Shown: positions 8,972 through 17,244 of the stretch, one piece after another
Layout: every line of letters starts with the position of its first letter
Position numbering within the stretch: position 1 is the first letter of the stretch
Source: CAVRUF01 sp963716005
GTDB taxonomy: Bacteria; Actinomycetota; Thermoleophilia; Gaiellales; Gaiellaceae
DNA: 64,000 bases
Assembly: GCA_963716005.1 (NCBI GenBank)
Contig: OY970285.1
Span: 1,798,001-1,862,000, forward strand
Reading direction: 5' to 3'
The notes under the pieces: model-generated
What the model was told of the DNA's origin: nothing
Databases searched by the model: none
Seen by the model: the letters and a program-made list of their open reading frames with translations, nothing else
Made by a program: the position numbers and the translations under genes

Positions 8972-9466
8972 CTAGACGGCGCGAACTACTGCGCACCGCT
9001 CGCAGATCCGCTCGGGGACGAGCCCGACGCGCATCAGGAGGGCGAAGAGCTTGCAGCCGAGGCACAAGCCGAAGACCGACTCGAGCGTCGCCGCCGCGAC
9101 GAGGAGGGCGAGCAGTGCGAACGCCCAGCCGGTGAGGCCGAACCCGAGCGCGAGGACGGCCGCGCTCGTCGAGACGACGGCGCCGATGCCCTGCGCGAAC
9201 CGCTTCGGCGGGCCCGGGACGTAGCGCGGCGCGACCCCGAGGCGCGGCGTGATCACCCGCGTGACGAGCTGGCCGAGCGGGCTCAGCGTCGGCCCGGTCA
9301 GCACCCGCGCCACGAACCCGTAGGCGATGACGAGCGTGAGCCAGGGCTGGTCGAGCAGGACCGTCGTGAGGGCGAGCACGACGACTCCGCCGGCGACGAG
9401 TCGCGCCGAGACCTCGTTCACGGGGTCCGGAAAAGAGAAGAGACGGCGGACCGCAGAGTGCTGCAT
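8972..9466 (-). CDS. DUF4395 family membrane protein
   Basis: A 164-residue protein with about four hydrophobic segments and the family landmarks FSFPDPVNEVSARL near the N-terminus, GPTLSPLGQL, PKRFAQGIG, and a C-terminal FGLCLGCKLF plus CERC. The CxxC pairs suggest a redox or metal role at the membrane; DUF4395 members often accompany thioredoxin-like or sulfur-transfer genes, though none is adjacent here. It stands 12 bases upstream of the YbhN-like gene on the same strand, so the two may be cotranscribed. Confidence 0.85.
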   Translation of the reverse strand: MQHSAVRRLFSFPDPVNEVSARLVAGGVVVLALTTVLLDQPWLTLVIAYGFVARVLTGPTLSPLGQLVTRVITPRLGVAPRYVPGPPKRFAQGIGAVVSTSAAVLALGFGLTGWAFALLALLVAAATLESVFGLCLGCKLFALLMRVGLVPERICERCAVVRAV

Positions 9467-9498
9467 CGCTGTCCACTATATCGGTTGAAGTTTTGTGT

Positions 9499-10368
9499 CT
9501 AGATCGAGCCGGAGAACGTGTCGCACGCTTCGAGCGTGCCGTTCTCGTAGCCGCGCGCGAACCAGCGGCGGCGCTGCTCGGACGAGCCGTGCGTCCACGT
9601 CTCCGGGTTCACCTGGCCGGTCGCCTGCTCCTGGATGCGGTCGTCGCCGATCGCGCCCGCTGCGTCGAGGCCCTGGTTCACGTCGTCCTGCGTGAGCTCC
9701 TCGATGAGACCGGTGTCGACGGCGTTCGCGGCCCAGACCCCGGCGAGGCAGTCGGCCTGGAGCTCGACTCGCACCGAGCCACCCTCCGGCCCGCTTCCCT
9801 CCTGGGCGCGGGCGAGCGTCCCGATCAGATCCTGGACGTGATGGCCGTACTCGTGCGCGAGCACATACGCCTCGGCGAACGGCCCGCCCTCGGCGCCGAA
9901 CCGCGACTCGAGCTCGTCGTAGAAGCCGAGGTCGATGTAGATCCGCTGGTCCCGCGGGCAGTAGAACGGGCCGACCTGCGCGTCGGCGAAGCCGCAGCCC
10001 GTCTCCACGGAGTCGGTGAAGAACACCGTGTTCGACGGCGTGTATCCGTCGAGCGCCCCTTGCCAGTACGCCTGGATCGAGTTCACGGAGGCGACGAGGC
10101 GGCAGTCCTGGCGCTCGTTCGCGTCCTGGCCTGTCCTGCACTCCTGCTGGAGCTCGGCCGAGCCCTGGCCGGTGCCGATCTCCTGGCCCTCGAGCAGGTC
10201 GAGCGCCGACGATCCCCCGCCTCCACCGAACGCGTTCAGGAGGACGATCGCGAGCACGACGACGAGACCGAGTCCGCCCCCGCCGACGGCCATGGGCGTC
10301 GCGCCACGGCGGCCGCGGACGTCGGTGACCTGGGTGGGATCGAGCTTGGCGCCGCGCCGAAACCGCAT
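9499..10368 (-). CDS. YpfJ-family neutral zinc metallopeptidase
   Basis: Single-pass membrane protein of 289 residues: a charged N-terminus, one transmembrane helix at about 26-46 (GGGGLGLVVVLAIVLLNAFG), then an extracytoplasmic domain with the zinc site LAHEYGHHVQDL and the downstream ELQADCLAG glutamate. Paired cysteines (QECRTG, DCRL, TGCGFA, FYCP) suggest disulfides outside the cell. The family is annotated as zinc metallopeptidase on motif grounds; natural substrates are not known to me. It is divergent from the gamma-glutamyltransferase gene with a 103-base gap. Confidence 0.88.
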   Translation of the reverse strand: MRFRRGAKLDPTQVTDVRGRRGATPMAVGGGGLGLVVVLAIVLLNAFGGGGGSSALDLLEGQEIGTGQGSAELQQECRTGQDANERQDCRLVASVNSIQAYWQGALDGYTPSNTVFFTDSVETGCGFADAQVGPFYCPRDQRIYIDLGFYDELESRFGAEGGPFAEAYVLAHEYGHHVQDLIGTLARAQEGSGPEGGSVRVELQADCLAGVWAANAVDTGLIEELTQDDVNQGLDAAGAIGDDRIQEQATGQVNPETWTHGSSEQRRRWFARGYENGTLEACDTFSGSI

Positions 10369-10471
10369 GGGCGGACTATGCCCCGGCCGCGTTCCAACTC
10401 AATCCAAGGGTGGTTTTCGTTCGGGCAGGCGCGGAATAGGTCCAACTCCGGCACCAAGGAGAGGGGAAACC

Positions 10472-12250
10472 ATGCGTCGCCGCTCGCTTCGCTCGCTCGT
10501 CGTCCTGTGCTTCGTGGGAATTGCGGCGCTGGCCGCACGCATCGAGGCTCCCGTCGCCGCGGGCCCGCCGACTGCCATCGGAACCGGCGGCGCGGCCGCC
10601 ACGGTCGACACGCTCGCCACACAGGCCGCCGTCGACACGCTGCGCCGCGGCGGGAACGCCGTCGACGCTGCCGTCACCGCAGCCGCAGTCCTCGGGGTCA
10701 CCGAGCCGTTCTCCTGCGGCATCGGCGGTGGCGGCTTCATGGTCCTGTACCGCGCCGGCCATCACCACGGCAAGGTGATCACGATCGACGGCCGCGAGGC
10801 CGCACCGGCCGCCATGCGCCCGGACTCCTTCTGGGAGAACGGCGCGCCGCTTCCCTTCAACGACGCGCGCTACAGCGGCCTCTCGGTCGGCGTGCCCGGA
10901 ACCGTCGAGACGTGGTCGAACGCGCTGAAGCGCTACGGCACGATCTCGCTCGCGAAGGCCCTCGCGCCGGCGATCCGCGTGGCCCGCGACGGTTTCGTCG
11001 TCGACCAGACGTTTTTCGACCAGACCCAGGCCAACGTGGACTGGTTCAACGACATCCCCGCGAGCGCGGCGCTCTATCTCGACCCGGACGGCACGCCGCA
11101 CGACGTCGGCACCGTCTTCCGCAACCCCGATCTCGCCGGCACGTACGCGCGCATCGCGTGGCGCGGCGCGGACGGCTTCTACGAGGGCCGGGTCGCGGAA
11201 GCGCTCGTCGACACCGTCCGCCACCCCGTGGTCTCACCGACCGCGAACCACATCTGGCGTTCGGGCGTCATGACCACGCGCGACCTCGATAAGTACAAGG
11301 CGCCCGAGCGCAAGCCGACGCACGTCGACTATCGCGGCCTCGACGTCTACGGGATGGGCCCGCCCTCGAGCGGCGGCTCGACCGTCGGCGAGGCGCTCAA
11401 CATCCTCGAGGGCTACGAGCTCTCGGGGATGACGCGCGAGGCGGCGCTGCACCGCTTCATCGAGGCGTCGCGCTACTCGTTCGCCGACCGCGGGGCGTAT
11501 CTCGCTGACCCGGCGTACTTCGACGTCCCGCTGAAGGGGCTGCTCTCTGACAGGTTCGCCGCCACGCGGCGTGCCCTGATCACGGAGACGGCCGCGACGA
11601 GCCCGGTCGCCCCCGGGGATCCCTATCCGTTCAACGGCCACGGCGGGCACGGCGGGCAGGCGTCCGTGACCCAGACACGGGCCGGAACCACCACGCACAT
11701 CACGACCGCCGACCGCTGGGGCAACGTCGTCGCCTACACGTTCACGATCGAGTCGACCGGCGGCGCCGGCCTCGTCGTCCCCGGCTACGGGTTCCTTGCG
11801 AACAACGAGCTGACGGACTTCAACTTCGACTCGCTGACGCATCCGAACCGGGTCGAGGGCGGCAAGCGCCCGCGCAGCTCGATGAGCCCGACGATCGTGC
11901 TTCGCCACGACAAGCCGCTCCTCTCGGTCGGCTCGCCGGGCGGCTCGACCATCATCACGACGGTGCTCCAGATCCTGATCGACCGGCTCGACCTCGGTCT
12001 GACGCTCCCCGAGGCGATCGCCGATCCGCGGTTGAGCCAGCGCAACACGGCGACGACGCAGACGGAGCCGGCCTTCCTGACGACTGCGACGGCGGCCGCG
12101 CTGCAGGCGCGCGGGCACGTGTTCAGCTCGACACCCGAGATCGGGGCCGCGACCGGGATCGAGTTCCTCGGCACGGGACGGCTGCTCGCCGTCGCCGAGC
12201 CGGTGCGCCGCGGCGGCGGGAGCGCGATGGTGGTGTGGCCCAGGCCGTAA
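10472..12250 (+). CDS. ggt: Gamma-glutamyltransferase, secreted
   Basis: Hydrolyses gamma-glutamyl amides or transfers the glutamyl group to amino acids or peptides. The ATG at 10472 follows a GGAGAGGGG ribosome binding site and opens a signal peptide (about 1-30). The 592-residue precursor should self-cleave before the threonine in GTTTHITTAD, which becomes the N-terminal nucleophile of the small subunit. Also present are TEPFSCGIGGGGFM, the substrate-pocket region PPSSGGSTVGEALNILEG, and GSPGGSTIITTVLQ. The same reading frame is open upstream of 10472, but that stretch lies antisense to the metallopeptidase gene and is not coding. Confidence 0.93.
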   Translation: MRRRSLRSLVVLCFVGIAALAARIEAPVAAGPPTAIGTGGAAATVDTLATQAAVDTLRRGGNAVDAAVTAAAVLGVTEPFSCGIGGGGFMVLYRAGHHHGKVITIDGREAAPAAMRPDSFWENGAPLPFNDARYSGLSVGVPGTVETWSNALKRYGTISLAKALAPAIRVARDGFVVDQTFFDQTQANVDWFNDIPASAALYLDPDGTPHDVGTVFRNPDLAGTYARIAWRGADGFYEGRVAEALVDTVRHPVVSPTANHIWRSGVMTTRDLDKYKAPERKPTHVDYRGLDVYGMGPPSSGGSTVGEALNILEGYELSGMTREAALHRFIEASRYSFADRGAYLADPAYFDVPLKGLLSDRFAATRRALITETAATSPVAPGDPYPFNGHGGHGGQASVTQTRAGTTTHITTADRWGNVVAYTFTIESTGGAGLVVPGYGFLANNELTDFNFDSLTHPNRVEGGKRPRSSMSPTIVLRHDKPLLSVGSPGGSTIITTVLQILIDRLDLGLTLPEAIADPRLSQRNTATTQTEPAFLTTATAAALQARGHVFSSTPEIGAATGIEFLGTGRLLAVAEPVRRGGGSAMVVWPRP

Positions 12251-12257
12251 GCGCCGC

Positions 12258-13055
12258 TCAGGTCACACGGTTCTGACAACTCAGGAACGGCCTGCCGCGG
12301 ACCTCGGGCCAGCGCCGCGGCGCCTCGGGGCCGACCTCGACCCGGAAGTCCTGCTTGCGGACGAACTCGAACGTGGTGTCGGCGGCGCGATAGAACGACC
12401 GCGTGACGTCCCAGTGCGAATCGTCCACGCCCGCATCCTTCAGGCCGCCGATCGTGACGACGATCGACCCCGGTTCCTCCGCGCAATCGACGCCCATCGG
12501 AAACTCGTCGTAGAACGGGACCAGTTCGGGGACGGCGAGCCGCTCCACCCGCGTCCGCGCCAGCTCGCCGTCGCGCAGCGTGAAGACCGCTCCGGGGCGG
12601 TAGACGTTCGCGGGAGACATGGCGATCGCGGCCTCGAGCCCGGCCTGATCGTCGATGTCGGCCAGAAGCAGGAGCTCAGGGTTCGTCCCCGGCCACTCGA
12701 GCGGCTCAACGGGCGTGGAGGTAACGCTCCCATCGGACAGCTCGACGACAAGGGCATGGCGGCAGCGTTCCGGTTGCGCCGGGTCGGCCCGGAGCGTGAC
12801 GCGGTCGGCGGTGCCGTCGCCGTCCATGTCGCCCGCGAGCTCTTTCCCCTTTGTCCGGTACGTGGCGGAAAGCTCTGACCCCGTATCGCACACAGGGGCC
12901 GAAGGCGTCGCCGCTGGCGTTGTCGACTCCGCCGGAGAGGCCTGCGTCGCGGCCGGGTCGGAACTCTGGCATCCGAGAAGCATCAGCGCAGCGGCGGAAG
13001 CGACGCCTGCGGAGGCGAGGGTGCAGTGAATCGGTGCTACGGACACCCAGCCCAT
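12258..13055 (-). CDS. Putative lipoprotein with an FG-GAP/VCBS-like motif
   Basis: 265 residues with an N-terminal signal and a plausible lipobox ending ALMLLGC, so Cys29 is probably lipidated. A Ser/Thr/Pro/Ala-rich linker follows, then a domain starting with the calcium-loop-like DMDGDGTADRV and a second acid-rich loop, LLLADIDDQAGLEAAIA, reminiscent of FG-GAP/VCBS repeats. I cannot assign a function; surface binding is likely. It is convergent with the gamma-glutamyltransferase gene (7 bases apart) and divergent from the DUF389 gene. Confidence 0.75.
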   Translation of the reverse strand: MGWVSVAPIHCTLASAGVASAAALMLLGCQSSDPAATQASPAESTTPAATPSAPVCDTGSELSATYRTKGKELAGDMDGDGTADRVTLRADPAQPERCRHALVVELSDGSVTSTPVEPLEWPGTNPELLLLADIDDQAGLEAAIAMSPANVYRPGAVFTLRDGELARTRVERLAVPELVPFYDEFPMGVDCAEEPGSIVVTIGGLKDAGVDDSHWDVTRSFYRAADTTFEFVRKQDFRVEVGPEAPRRWPEVRGRPFLSCQNRVT

Positions 13056-13101
13056 ATCTGCGTTCGACCTGGACTGTAGCTCGCGACTCTACGATCCGCA
13101 G

Positions 13102-14037
13102 ATGATTCACCTGCGGATGGTCGCCCCGCCCGCGCTCGCCGAACGCGTCCTCGCCGTTCTCGAACGGAAGGCGTCGGTGATCAACGTGGTCCACCTCCCC
13201 GACGCGGCCCGCCGGCCCAGCGGAGATCTGATCCTCTGCGACGTCGCCCGTGAGGACGCGAGCGTCGTTATCGCCGAGTTGCGCGACCTCGGTCTCGCCG
13301 ACGAAGGCACGATCGCGATCGAGACGATCGATACCGCGATCTCGTCGGCCGCACGAGCCGCTGAACGCGCGGCCGTGGGCTCGCCGGCGGACGCAGTCGT
13401 CTGGGAGGAGGTCGAGAGCCGCACCTCCGAAAGCGCAGCGCTCTCGGGCAGCTTCCTCGCCTTCATGGTGCTAGCGACGCTGATTGCCGGGGTCGGGATT
13501 CTGACCGACTCGGTCATCCTGATCATCGGCGCGATGGTCGTCGGCCCGGAGTTCGGGCCGCTCGCCGGCCTCTGCGTCGCGCTGGTGCAGCGTCGTCTCG
13601 CACTGGCCCGCCGTTCGCTCGTCGCCCTCGCCGTCGGCTTCCCGGTCGCAATCGCCTCGACGTACCTGGGGACGCTTCTGCTCCGCGCGGCCGACCGGGG
13701 CCCCGATGAGCTGGGCAACCATCCGGCCACACTCTTCATCTCCAGCCCCGACCTCTTCTCCGTCATCGTCGCCGTGCTCGCCGGAGTCGCCGGCGTGCTC
13801 TCGCTCTCGACTGCGAAATCGGGCGCCCTCATCGGTGTTCTGATCTCTGTGACGACGATCCCGGCCGCTGCGAACGTCGGGGTCGCGGCCGCGTACGCCG
13901 ACTGGGACGAATGCATCGGTGCCGCGTCGCAGCTCGGCATCAACCTGATCGCGATCGTCGTCTCCGGGGTCGCCACGCTCGCGCTCCAGCGTGCGTTCTA
14001 CGTTCGGCGCAAGCGAGCGGCGCTGTCGGCGCCCTGA
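13102..14037 (+). CDS. DUF389 family membrane protein
   Basis: 311 residues. The N-terminal 100 or so residues form a soluble ferredoxin-like domain (MIHLRMVAPPALAERVLAVL); the remainder has six or so hydrophobic helices with the DUF389 pattern TLIAGVGILTDSVILIIGAM followed by VVGPEFGPLAGLC. DUF389 proteins are widespread in actinobacteria; transport has been suggested, but I know of no settled function. The ATG at 13102 lies 46 bases from the divergent lipoprotein start. Confidence 0.88.
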   Translation: MIHLRMVAPPALAERVLAVLERKASVINVVHLPDAARRPSGDLILCDVAREDASVVIAELRDLGLADEGTIAIETIDTAISSAARAAERAAVGSPADAVVWEEVESRTSESAALSGSFLAFMVLATLIAGVGILTDSVILIIGAMVVGPEFGPLAGLCVALVQRRLALARRSLVALAVGFPVAIASTYLGTLLLRAADRGPDELGNHPATLFISSPDLFSVIVAVLAGVAGVLSLSTAKSGALIGVLISVTTIPAAANVGVAAAYADWDECIGAASQLGINLIAIVVSGVATLALQRAFYVRRKRAALSAP

Positions 14038-14044
14038 GCGGTGC

Positions 14045-14608
14045 CTATGCGAGCCGCGAGCGGCCGGTCGGAGCCAGATGCAGCGTCTGGATCGGCTCCG
14101 CACCGACCTGCGGCGGCTCCACGTCCCCGGCGGCGAGCCAGACGACGACGTTCTCGCCCTCCCGCACCGGGAGTCGTGGGAAGTCGTTCGCGCTGTGCTC
14201 GGTCACGAGGAGCGCGACCGTTTCCTCACGCGTGCTCAGGTCCTCGGCGAGATCGGCGTACGGCCAGATAACCGCCGTGTAGATCCCCGGATCGCCTGCC
14301 GCGTGCGGCTCGACGACCGCGCTCAGCAGCAGCACGTTGTCTGAGTCGACCAGCGTCGTGTTGACGGCGTCGCGGTGCGACCACCAGAGATCCGAGTCAT
14401 AGAACTCCTCGAGCGCAGCAAGCCGGGCGGCCATGTCCGGGAAGGTGCGCAGCCAGACCGTGCGGTCGGAATCGTCGAGATCGCGGAAAACGCCGACGAT
14501 GTCCATGCCCGCGGCCTCGAGCGGGTCGTAGAGCGGGCCCTCGAAGAGCTCGACGAACTCGTCGCGACGACCGGGCTGATGGATGTACTGGCGAAGCTCG
14601 ACGATCAC
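14045..14608 (-). CDS. NIPSNAP family protein
   Basis: A small cytosolic protein of 187 residues made of two dimeric alpha/beta-barrel-like halves. The N-terminal half reads VELRQYIHQPGRRDEFVELF and FRDLDDSDRTVWLRTFPDM, matching the NIPSNAP pattern. The GTG at 14608 is chosen because it overlaps the TGA of the upstream gene (GTGA) and starts exactly where homology begins; longer upstream reading would lie inside that gene. The pairing with a PEP-mutase-like protein suggests a shared catabolic step, but no substrate can be named. Confidence 0.82.
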   Translation of the reverse strand: MIVELRQYIHQPGRRDEFVELFEGPLYDPLEAAGMDIVGVFRDLDDSDRTVWLRTFPDMAARLAALEEFYDSDLWWSHRDAVNTTLVDSDNVLLLSAVVEPHAAGDPGIYTAVIWPYADLAEDLSTREETVALLVTEHSANDFPRLPVREGENVVVWLAAGDVEPPQVGAEPIQTLHLAPTGRSRLA

Positions 14609-15399
14609 CGGGCGAACCAGTCGCGCAGGGAAACGCTCACATCGAGGACGGAAAAGTCCCCGGTCTCCTTCAGGGTCGTGGCCGCGTCCGCCATCGCCCG
14701 CACCGCGACCCAGGTGAAGTCGCCGCCGACGCTGATCCGCTGCGCGCCGGCCTCGGCGACTTCCTGGAACGTCGTGCCCGGAACCGCCAGGACGTTCACG
14801 GGCTTCGATACTGCGTCGCACACCGCGCGGATCTCGTCGGCGCTCGCGAGGCCGGGTGCGTAGAGCACGTCCGCGCCGGCCGTCTCGTAGGCCTGCAGGC
14901 GGGCGATCGTGTCGTCGAGGTCCGGGTTGCCGCGGATGTGGTTCTCGGCGCGGCCGACGAGCATGAACGGGAAGCCGAGCCCGCGTGAGGCCTCGGCGGC
15001 GGCGGCGATCCGCTCGGTGGCGTGCCCGACGTCGTAGAGGCGGCCGGACGGGTCATAGTCCTCGATCGAGCCGCCCACCGCGCCGGCCTCGGCGACTCGG
15101 ACGATCGCGTTCGCGGCGTCCTCGGGCTCCGCGCCGTAGCCGTTCTCGATGTCGACCGCCACGGGAACGTCGACCGCCTCGGCGAGCGCACGGGTGTGGA
15201 CGACCACCTCGTCGAGCGTCGCCTCGCCGTCCAGCCGTCCCAGCGTGAACGCGAACCCGGAGCTCGTCGTCGTGAGCGCCTCGAACCCGAGCGCCTGCAT
15301 GACGCGCGCCGAGCCCGCGTCCCACGGGTTCGGGATCAGGAACGGCTCGCCGGCGTGCAGCTCCCGAAACCGCGCCGCCTTCGTGGATTGACTCGTCAT
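14605..15399 (-). CDS. Isocitrate lyase/PEP mutase family protein
   Basis: 264-residue TIM-barrel enzyme of the ICL/PEPM superfamily. Visible are the entry motif LIPNPWDAGSARVMQALGF, the metal-binding DIENGYG, and GGSIEDYD. The KKCGH active loop of isocitrate lyase is absent, and the length matches the PEP mutase, carboxyphosphonoenolpyruvate mutase and oxaloacetase-like group, enzymes that make or break C-C or P-C bonds next to a 2-oxoacid. The exact reaction cannot be read from sequence. It overlaps the downstream NIPSNAP gene by 4 bases, so they form a two-gene unit. Confidence 0.88.
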   Translation of the reverse strand: MTSQSTKAARFRELHAGEPFLIPNPWDAGSARVMQALGFEALTTTSSGFAFTLGRLDGEATLDEVVVHTRALAEAVDVPVAVDIENGYGAEPEDAANAIVRVAEAGAVGGSIEDYDPSGRLYDVGHATERIAAAAEASRGLGFPFMLVGRAENHIRGNPDLDDTIARLQAYETAGADVLYAPGLASADEIRAVCDAVSKPVNVLAVPGTTFQEVAEAGAQRISVGGDFTWVAVRAMADAATTLKETGDFSVLDVSVSLRDWFAR

Positions 15400-15408
15400 A
15401 GGAGAGAA

Positions 15409-15480
15409 GCCGACGCGCGGATTCGAACCGCGGACCCCTTCATTACGAGTGAAGTGCTCTACCAGCTGAGCTACGTCGGC
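15409..15480 (-). tRNA. tRNA-Thr (anticodon CGT)
   Basis: 72 bases fold as a full cloverleaf: acceptor GCCGACG/CGTCGGC, D arm GCTC/GAGC, anticodon arm CTTCA/TGAAG around the loop CTCGTAA (anticodon CGT, reading ACG), a 5-base variable loop, and T arm CGCGG-TTCGAAT-CCGCG. No CCA is encoded; TTCTCTCC follows the acceptor stem. It lies between the PEP-mutase-like gene and the cupin gene. Confidence 0.97.
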
Positions 15481-15506
15481 AGGGGTCTCAGTGTAGCGTC
15501 CTCTTC

Positions 15507-15872
15507 GTGAGCGAGGGCCTCGTGATCCGGCGGTTCGAAGACGCCGACGAGCGGCGCGAATTCGAGCTCGGGTTGTTCGAGTTGCTCACCGTCGGCGGCG
15601 TCGAACTGGGTCGCGCGTCGTATGAGCCGGGGTGGCGCTGGTCGACACACGTGGGGCCGACCGCGGGCACGGATCTCTGCGAGGTCGCCCACATCGGGAT
15701 CGTCCTTTCTGGCCGCGCAGCGGTCGAGATGCGCGACGGCGCGCTCGTCGAGATGCGCCCCGGCGACGTGTTCGTCGTCCCGCCCGGGCACGACTCCTGG
15801 GTGATCGGCGACGAGCCGTACGTGTCGCTGCATCTGGTCGGCGCCGGCTCGTACGCCACCGCCGAGTCTTAG
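15507..15872 (+). CDS. Small cupin-domain protein
   Basis: 121-residue single-domain beta-barrel starting at GTG 15507. The cupin pattern is clear in RWSTHVGP, the LSGRAAVEMRDGALVEMRPG turn and DVFVVPPGHDSWVIGDEP. Metal-binding residues of motif 1 are only partly conserved (one His near STHV, an acid in DLCEVAH), so an enzymatic role is uncertain; a small-molecule sensor or isomerase are both possible. Confidence 0.83.
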   Translation: MSEGLVIRRFEDADERREFELGLFELLTVGGVELGRASYEPGWRWSTHVGPTAGTDLCEVAHIGIVLSGRAAVEMRDGALVEMRPGDVFVVPPGHDSWVIGDEPYVSLHLVGAGSYATAES

Positions 15873-15950
15873 GAACTTCTTCGTCGGCTCTCAGGCCGCT
15901 CTTACGGGCGGCTGGTCGCATGGGGTGACCCAAGCGAAAGGAGCTACGAC

Positions 15951-16670
15951 ATGAAGGGATCGAACAGACGCAAGGTTGTGGCAGGCGCCGCGGCGATGGC
16001 CGCGGTGGTCGGCACCGGGGCCGCGGTGGGCGCGACGCAGTGGTCGCCGCAGGCCGAGAACGACGCGATCCTCGCGGACGTGGCCGAGCAGCTCGGCGTC
16101 GAACCGGCCGAGCTCGAGGGCGCGATCGAGCAGGCGCTCGAGGACCGTCTCGACGAGGCAGTCGCGGCCGGTCGGATGACCCAGGAGCAGGCCGACGCGC
16201 TCAAGGAGCGCATCGAGTCGGGCGAGTTCCCGCTCTTCGGCGGCGGCGGGCCGGGCGGCCCCGGGATGCACGGCGGCGGGCCGATCGGGCTCGACGCGGC
16301 GGCGTCCTACCTCGGGCTCTCAGACGAGGAGCTGCGCACCGAGCTCTCGGACGGCTCGACGCTCGCCGAGATCGCGGGCGAGCAGGGCAAGTCGGTGGAC
16401 GGGCTCGTCGCGGCTCTGGTCGAGTCGGCCAAGGCCGATCTCGCCGACTCGGTCGAGGCCGGACGGCTCACCGAGACCCAGCAGGCCGAGATTCTCGACG
16501 GGCTCGAAGAGCGCATCACGACGCTCGTGAACGAGGGCTTCCGCGGCGGGCACGGGCCCGGCGGATTCCCGGGCGGGCCCGGCGGGCCTCCTCCGACGGA
16601 GGAAGGCGGCTCGGGCTCCGATTCGGACGGCACGGACGGCTCGACGAGCACGTTCAACTACGCGGCATAG
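15951..16670 (+). CDS. Secreted Gly-rich protein with repeated helical hairpins
   Basis: 239 residues with a signal-peptide-like N-terminus (VVAGAAAMAAVVGTGAAVG). The mature part holds two similar helical units: DVAEQLGVEPAELEGAIEQ with AAGRMTQEQADALKERI, and YLGLSDEELRTELSDGSTL with EAGRLTETQQAEILDGLEE. Each ends in the pattern GR(M/L)T..Q...(L/I). Gly/Pro-rich linkers (GGGGPGGPGMHGGGP, GGFPGGPGGPPP) join them and end in a Ser/Asp/Thr tail. This resembles a family of small secreted actinobacterial proteins of unknown role. The ATG follows AAAGGAG. Confidence 0.75.
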   Translation: MKGSNRRKVVAGAAAMAAVVGTGAAVGATQWSPQAENDAILADVAEQLGVEPAELEGAIEQALEDRLDEAVAAGRMTQEQADALKERIESGEFPLFGGGGPGGPGMHGGGPIGLDAAASYLGLSDEELRTELSDGSTLAEIAGEQGKSVDGLVAALVESAKADLADSVEAGRLTETQQAEILDGLEERITTLVNEGFRGGHGPGGFPGGPGGPPPTEEGGSGSDSDGTDGSTSTFNYAA

Positions 16671-16693
16671 CCCGCGATGCGCAGAGAAGGGGA

Positions 16694-16723
16694 GGCCCGT
16701 CGCTCCAACCGGGGCGGCGGGCC
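16694..16723 (+). terminator. GC-rich hairpin after the secreted protein gene
   Basis: GGCCCGTCGC (16694-16703) pairs with GCGGCGGGCC (16714-16723), 10 bp with one T-G wobble and a 10-base loop, 23 bases past the stop codon at 16670. No U-tract follows. It probably ends the upstream transcript. Confidence 0.45.
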
Positions 16724-16774
16724 GTCGCGCCGCGCCGGCCTTGTGAGCAACTCGGCGCAAATTTGGCTCACTTC

Positions 16775-16860
16775 CGTGACAGACACGCGCGAACTTCCCC
16801 GGTACCGTCGAAGGCGGGTGGCGGGTGGCCCACTCCCCTCCCAGGGTGGGGCGCGCGCGT
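16775..16860 (+). repeat. Dispersed composite repeat, copy A
   Basis: Holds a 17-base segment, CGTGACAGACACGCGCG (16775-16791), found exactly in copy D, and a downstream GC block, GGGTGGCGGGTGG then TCCCCTCCCAGGGTGGGG and GCGCGCG, shared with copies B and C. It lies in the convergent gap between 16670 and 16896. A TACCGT hexamer at 16803 lies between the two blocks. Confidence 0.7.
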
Positions 16861-16895
16861 CTAACTAGTACGCCCGCCGGGAGCAGGCAGGACGG

Positions 16896-17198
16896 CTACG
16901 CGAGCCGCAGCGGTGGGCCCGTGAGCGGATCCGGGTCCGACGCGGCGAAGGGCGCGTCCGCGAGCGAGTCCTCGACCGGGTAGAAGCCTTCGCAGAGGCA
17001 CGGGCCGAACACGAGCGCTTGAAAATCCTCGACCTGCACGCGGCACCGCGTCTCCGTCTCGGGCGCGAACGCGCTCGAATGCTCGCTGCGCTCGTGCCCG
17101 CACCCGGCGCAACGCGGCGAGTTCGCGCACGCTTCGCACGCCCCATCGGGCGTTTCGTTCGGACCAGCGTCACGGCCGCAGTGCCGGCAGACGGACAT
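16896..17198 (-). CDS. Zinc-ribbon-like small protein
   Basis: 100 residues with eight cysteines and two histidines in the first 71: CRHCGRD, CEACANS, CAGCGHERSEHS, CRVQ and PCLCEGF. The paired CxxC motifs indicate two structural zinc sites. No further domain is visible and I cannot name a function. It lies just downstream of ricT on the same strand (46 bases away). Confidence 0.7.
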   Translation of the reverse strand: MSVCRHCGRDAGPNETPDGACEACANSPRCAGCGHERSEHSSAFAPETETRCRVQVEDFQALVFGPCLCEGFYPVEDSLADAPFAASDPDPLTGPPLRLA

Positions 17199-17244
17199 CG
17201 GCCCACGTATCGGCTCGATCCCCGAAACCCCTCTATCCCTCGGA

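Noticed and set aside
10016..10471. Longer N-terminus for gamma-glutamyltransferase
   Set aside because: The extension overlaps the antisense metallopeptidase gene; ATG 10472 has a ribosome binding site and begins the signal peptide.
15409..15480. Attachment site or island boundary at the tRNA
   Set aside because: No integrase gene or direct repeat of the tRNA 3' end is seen on either side.
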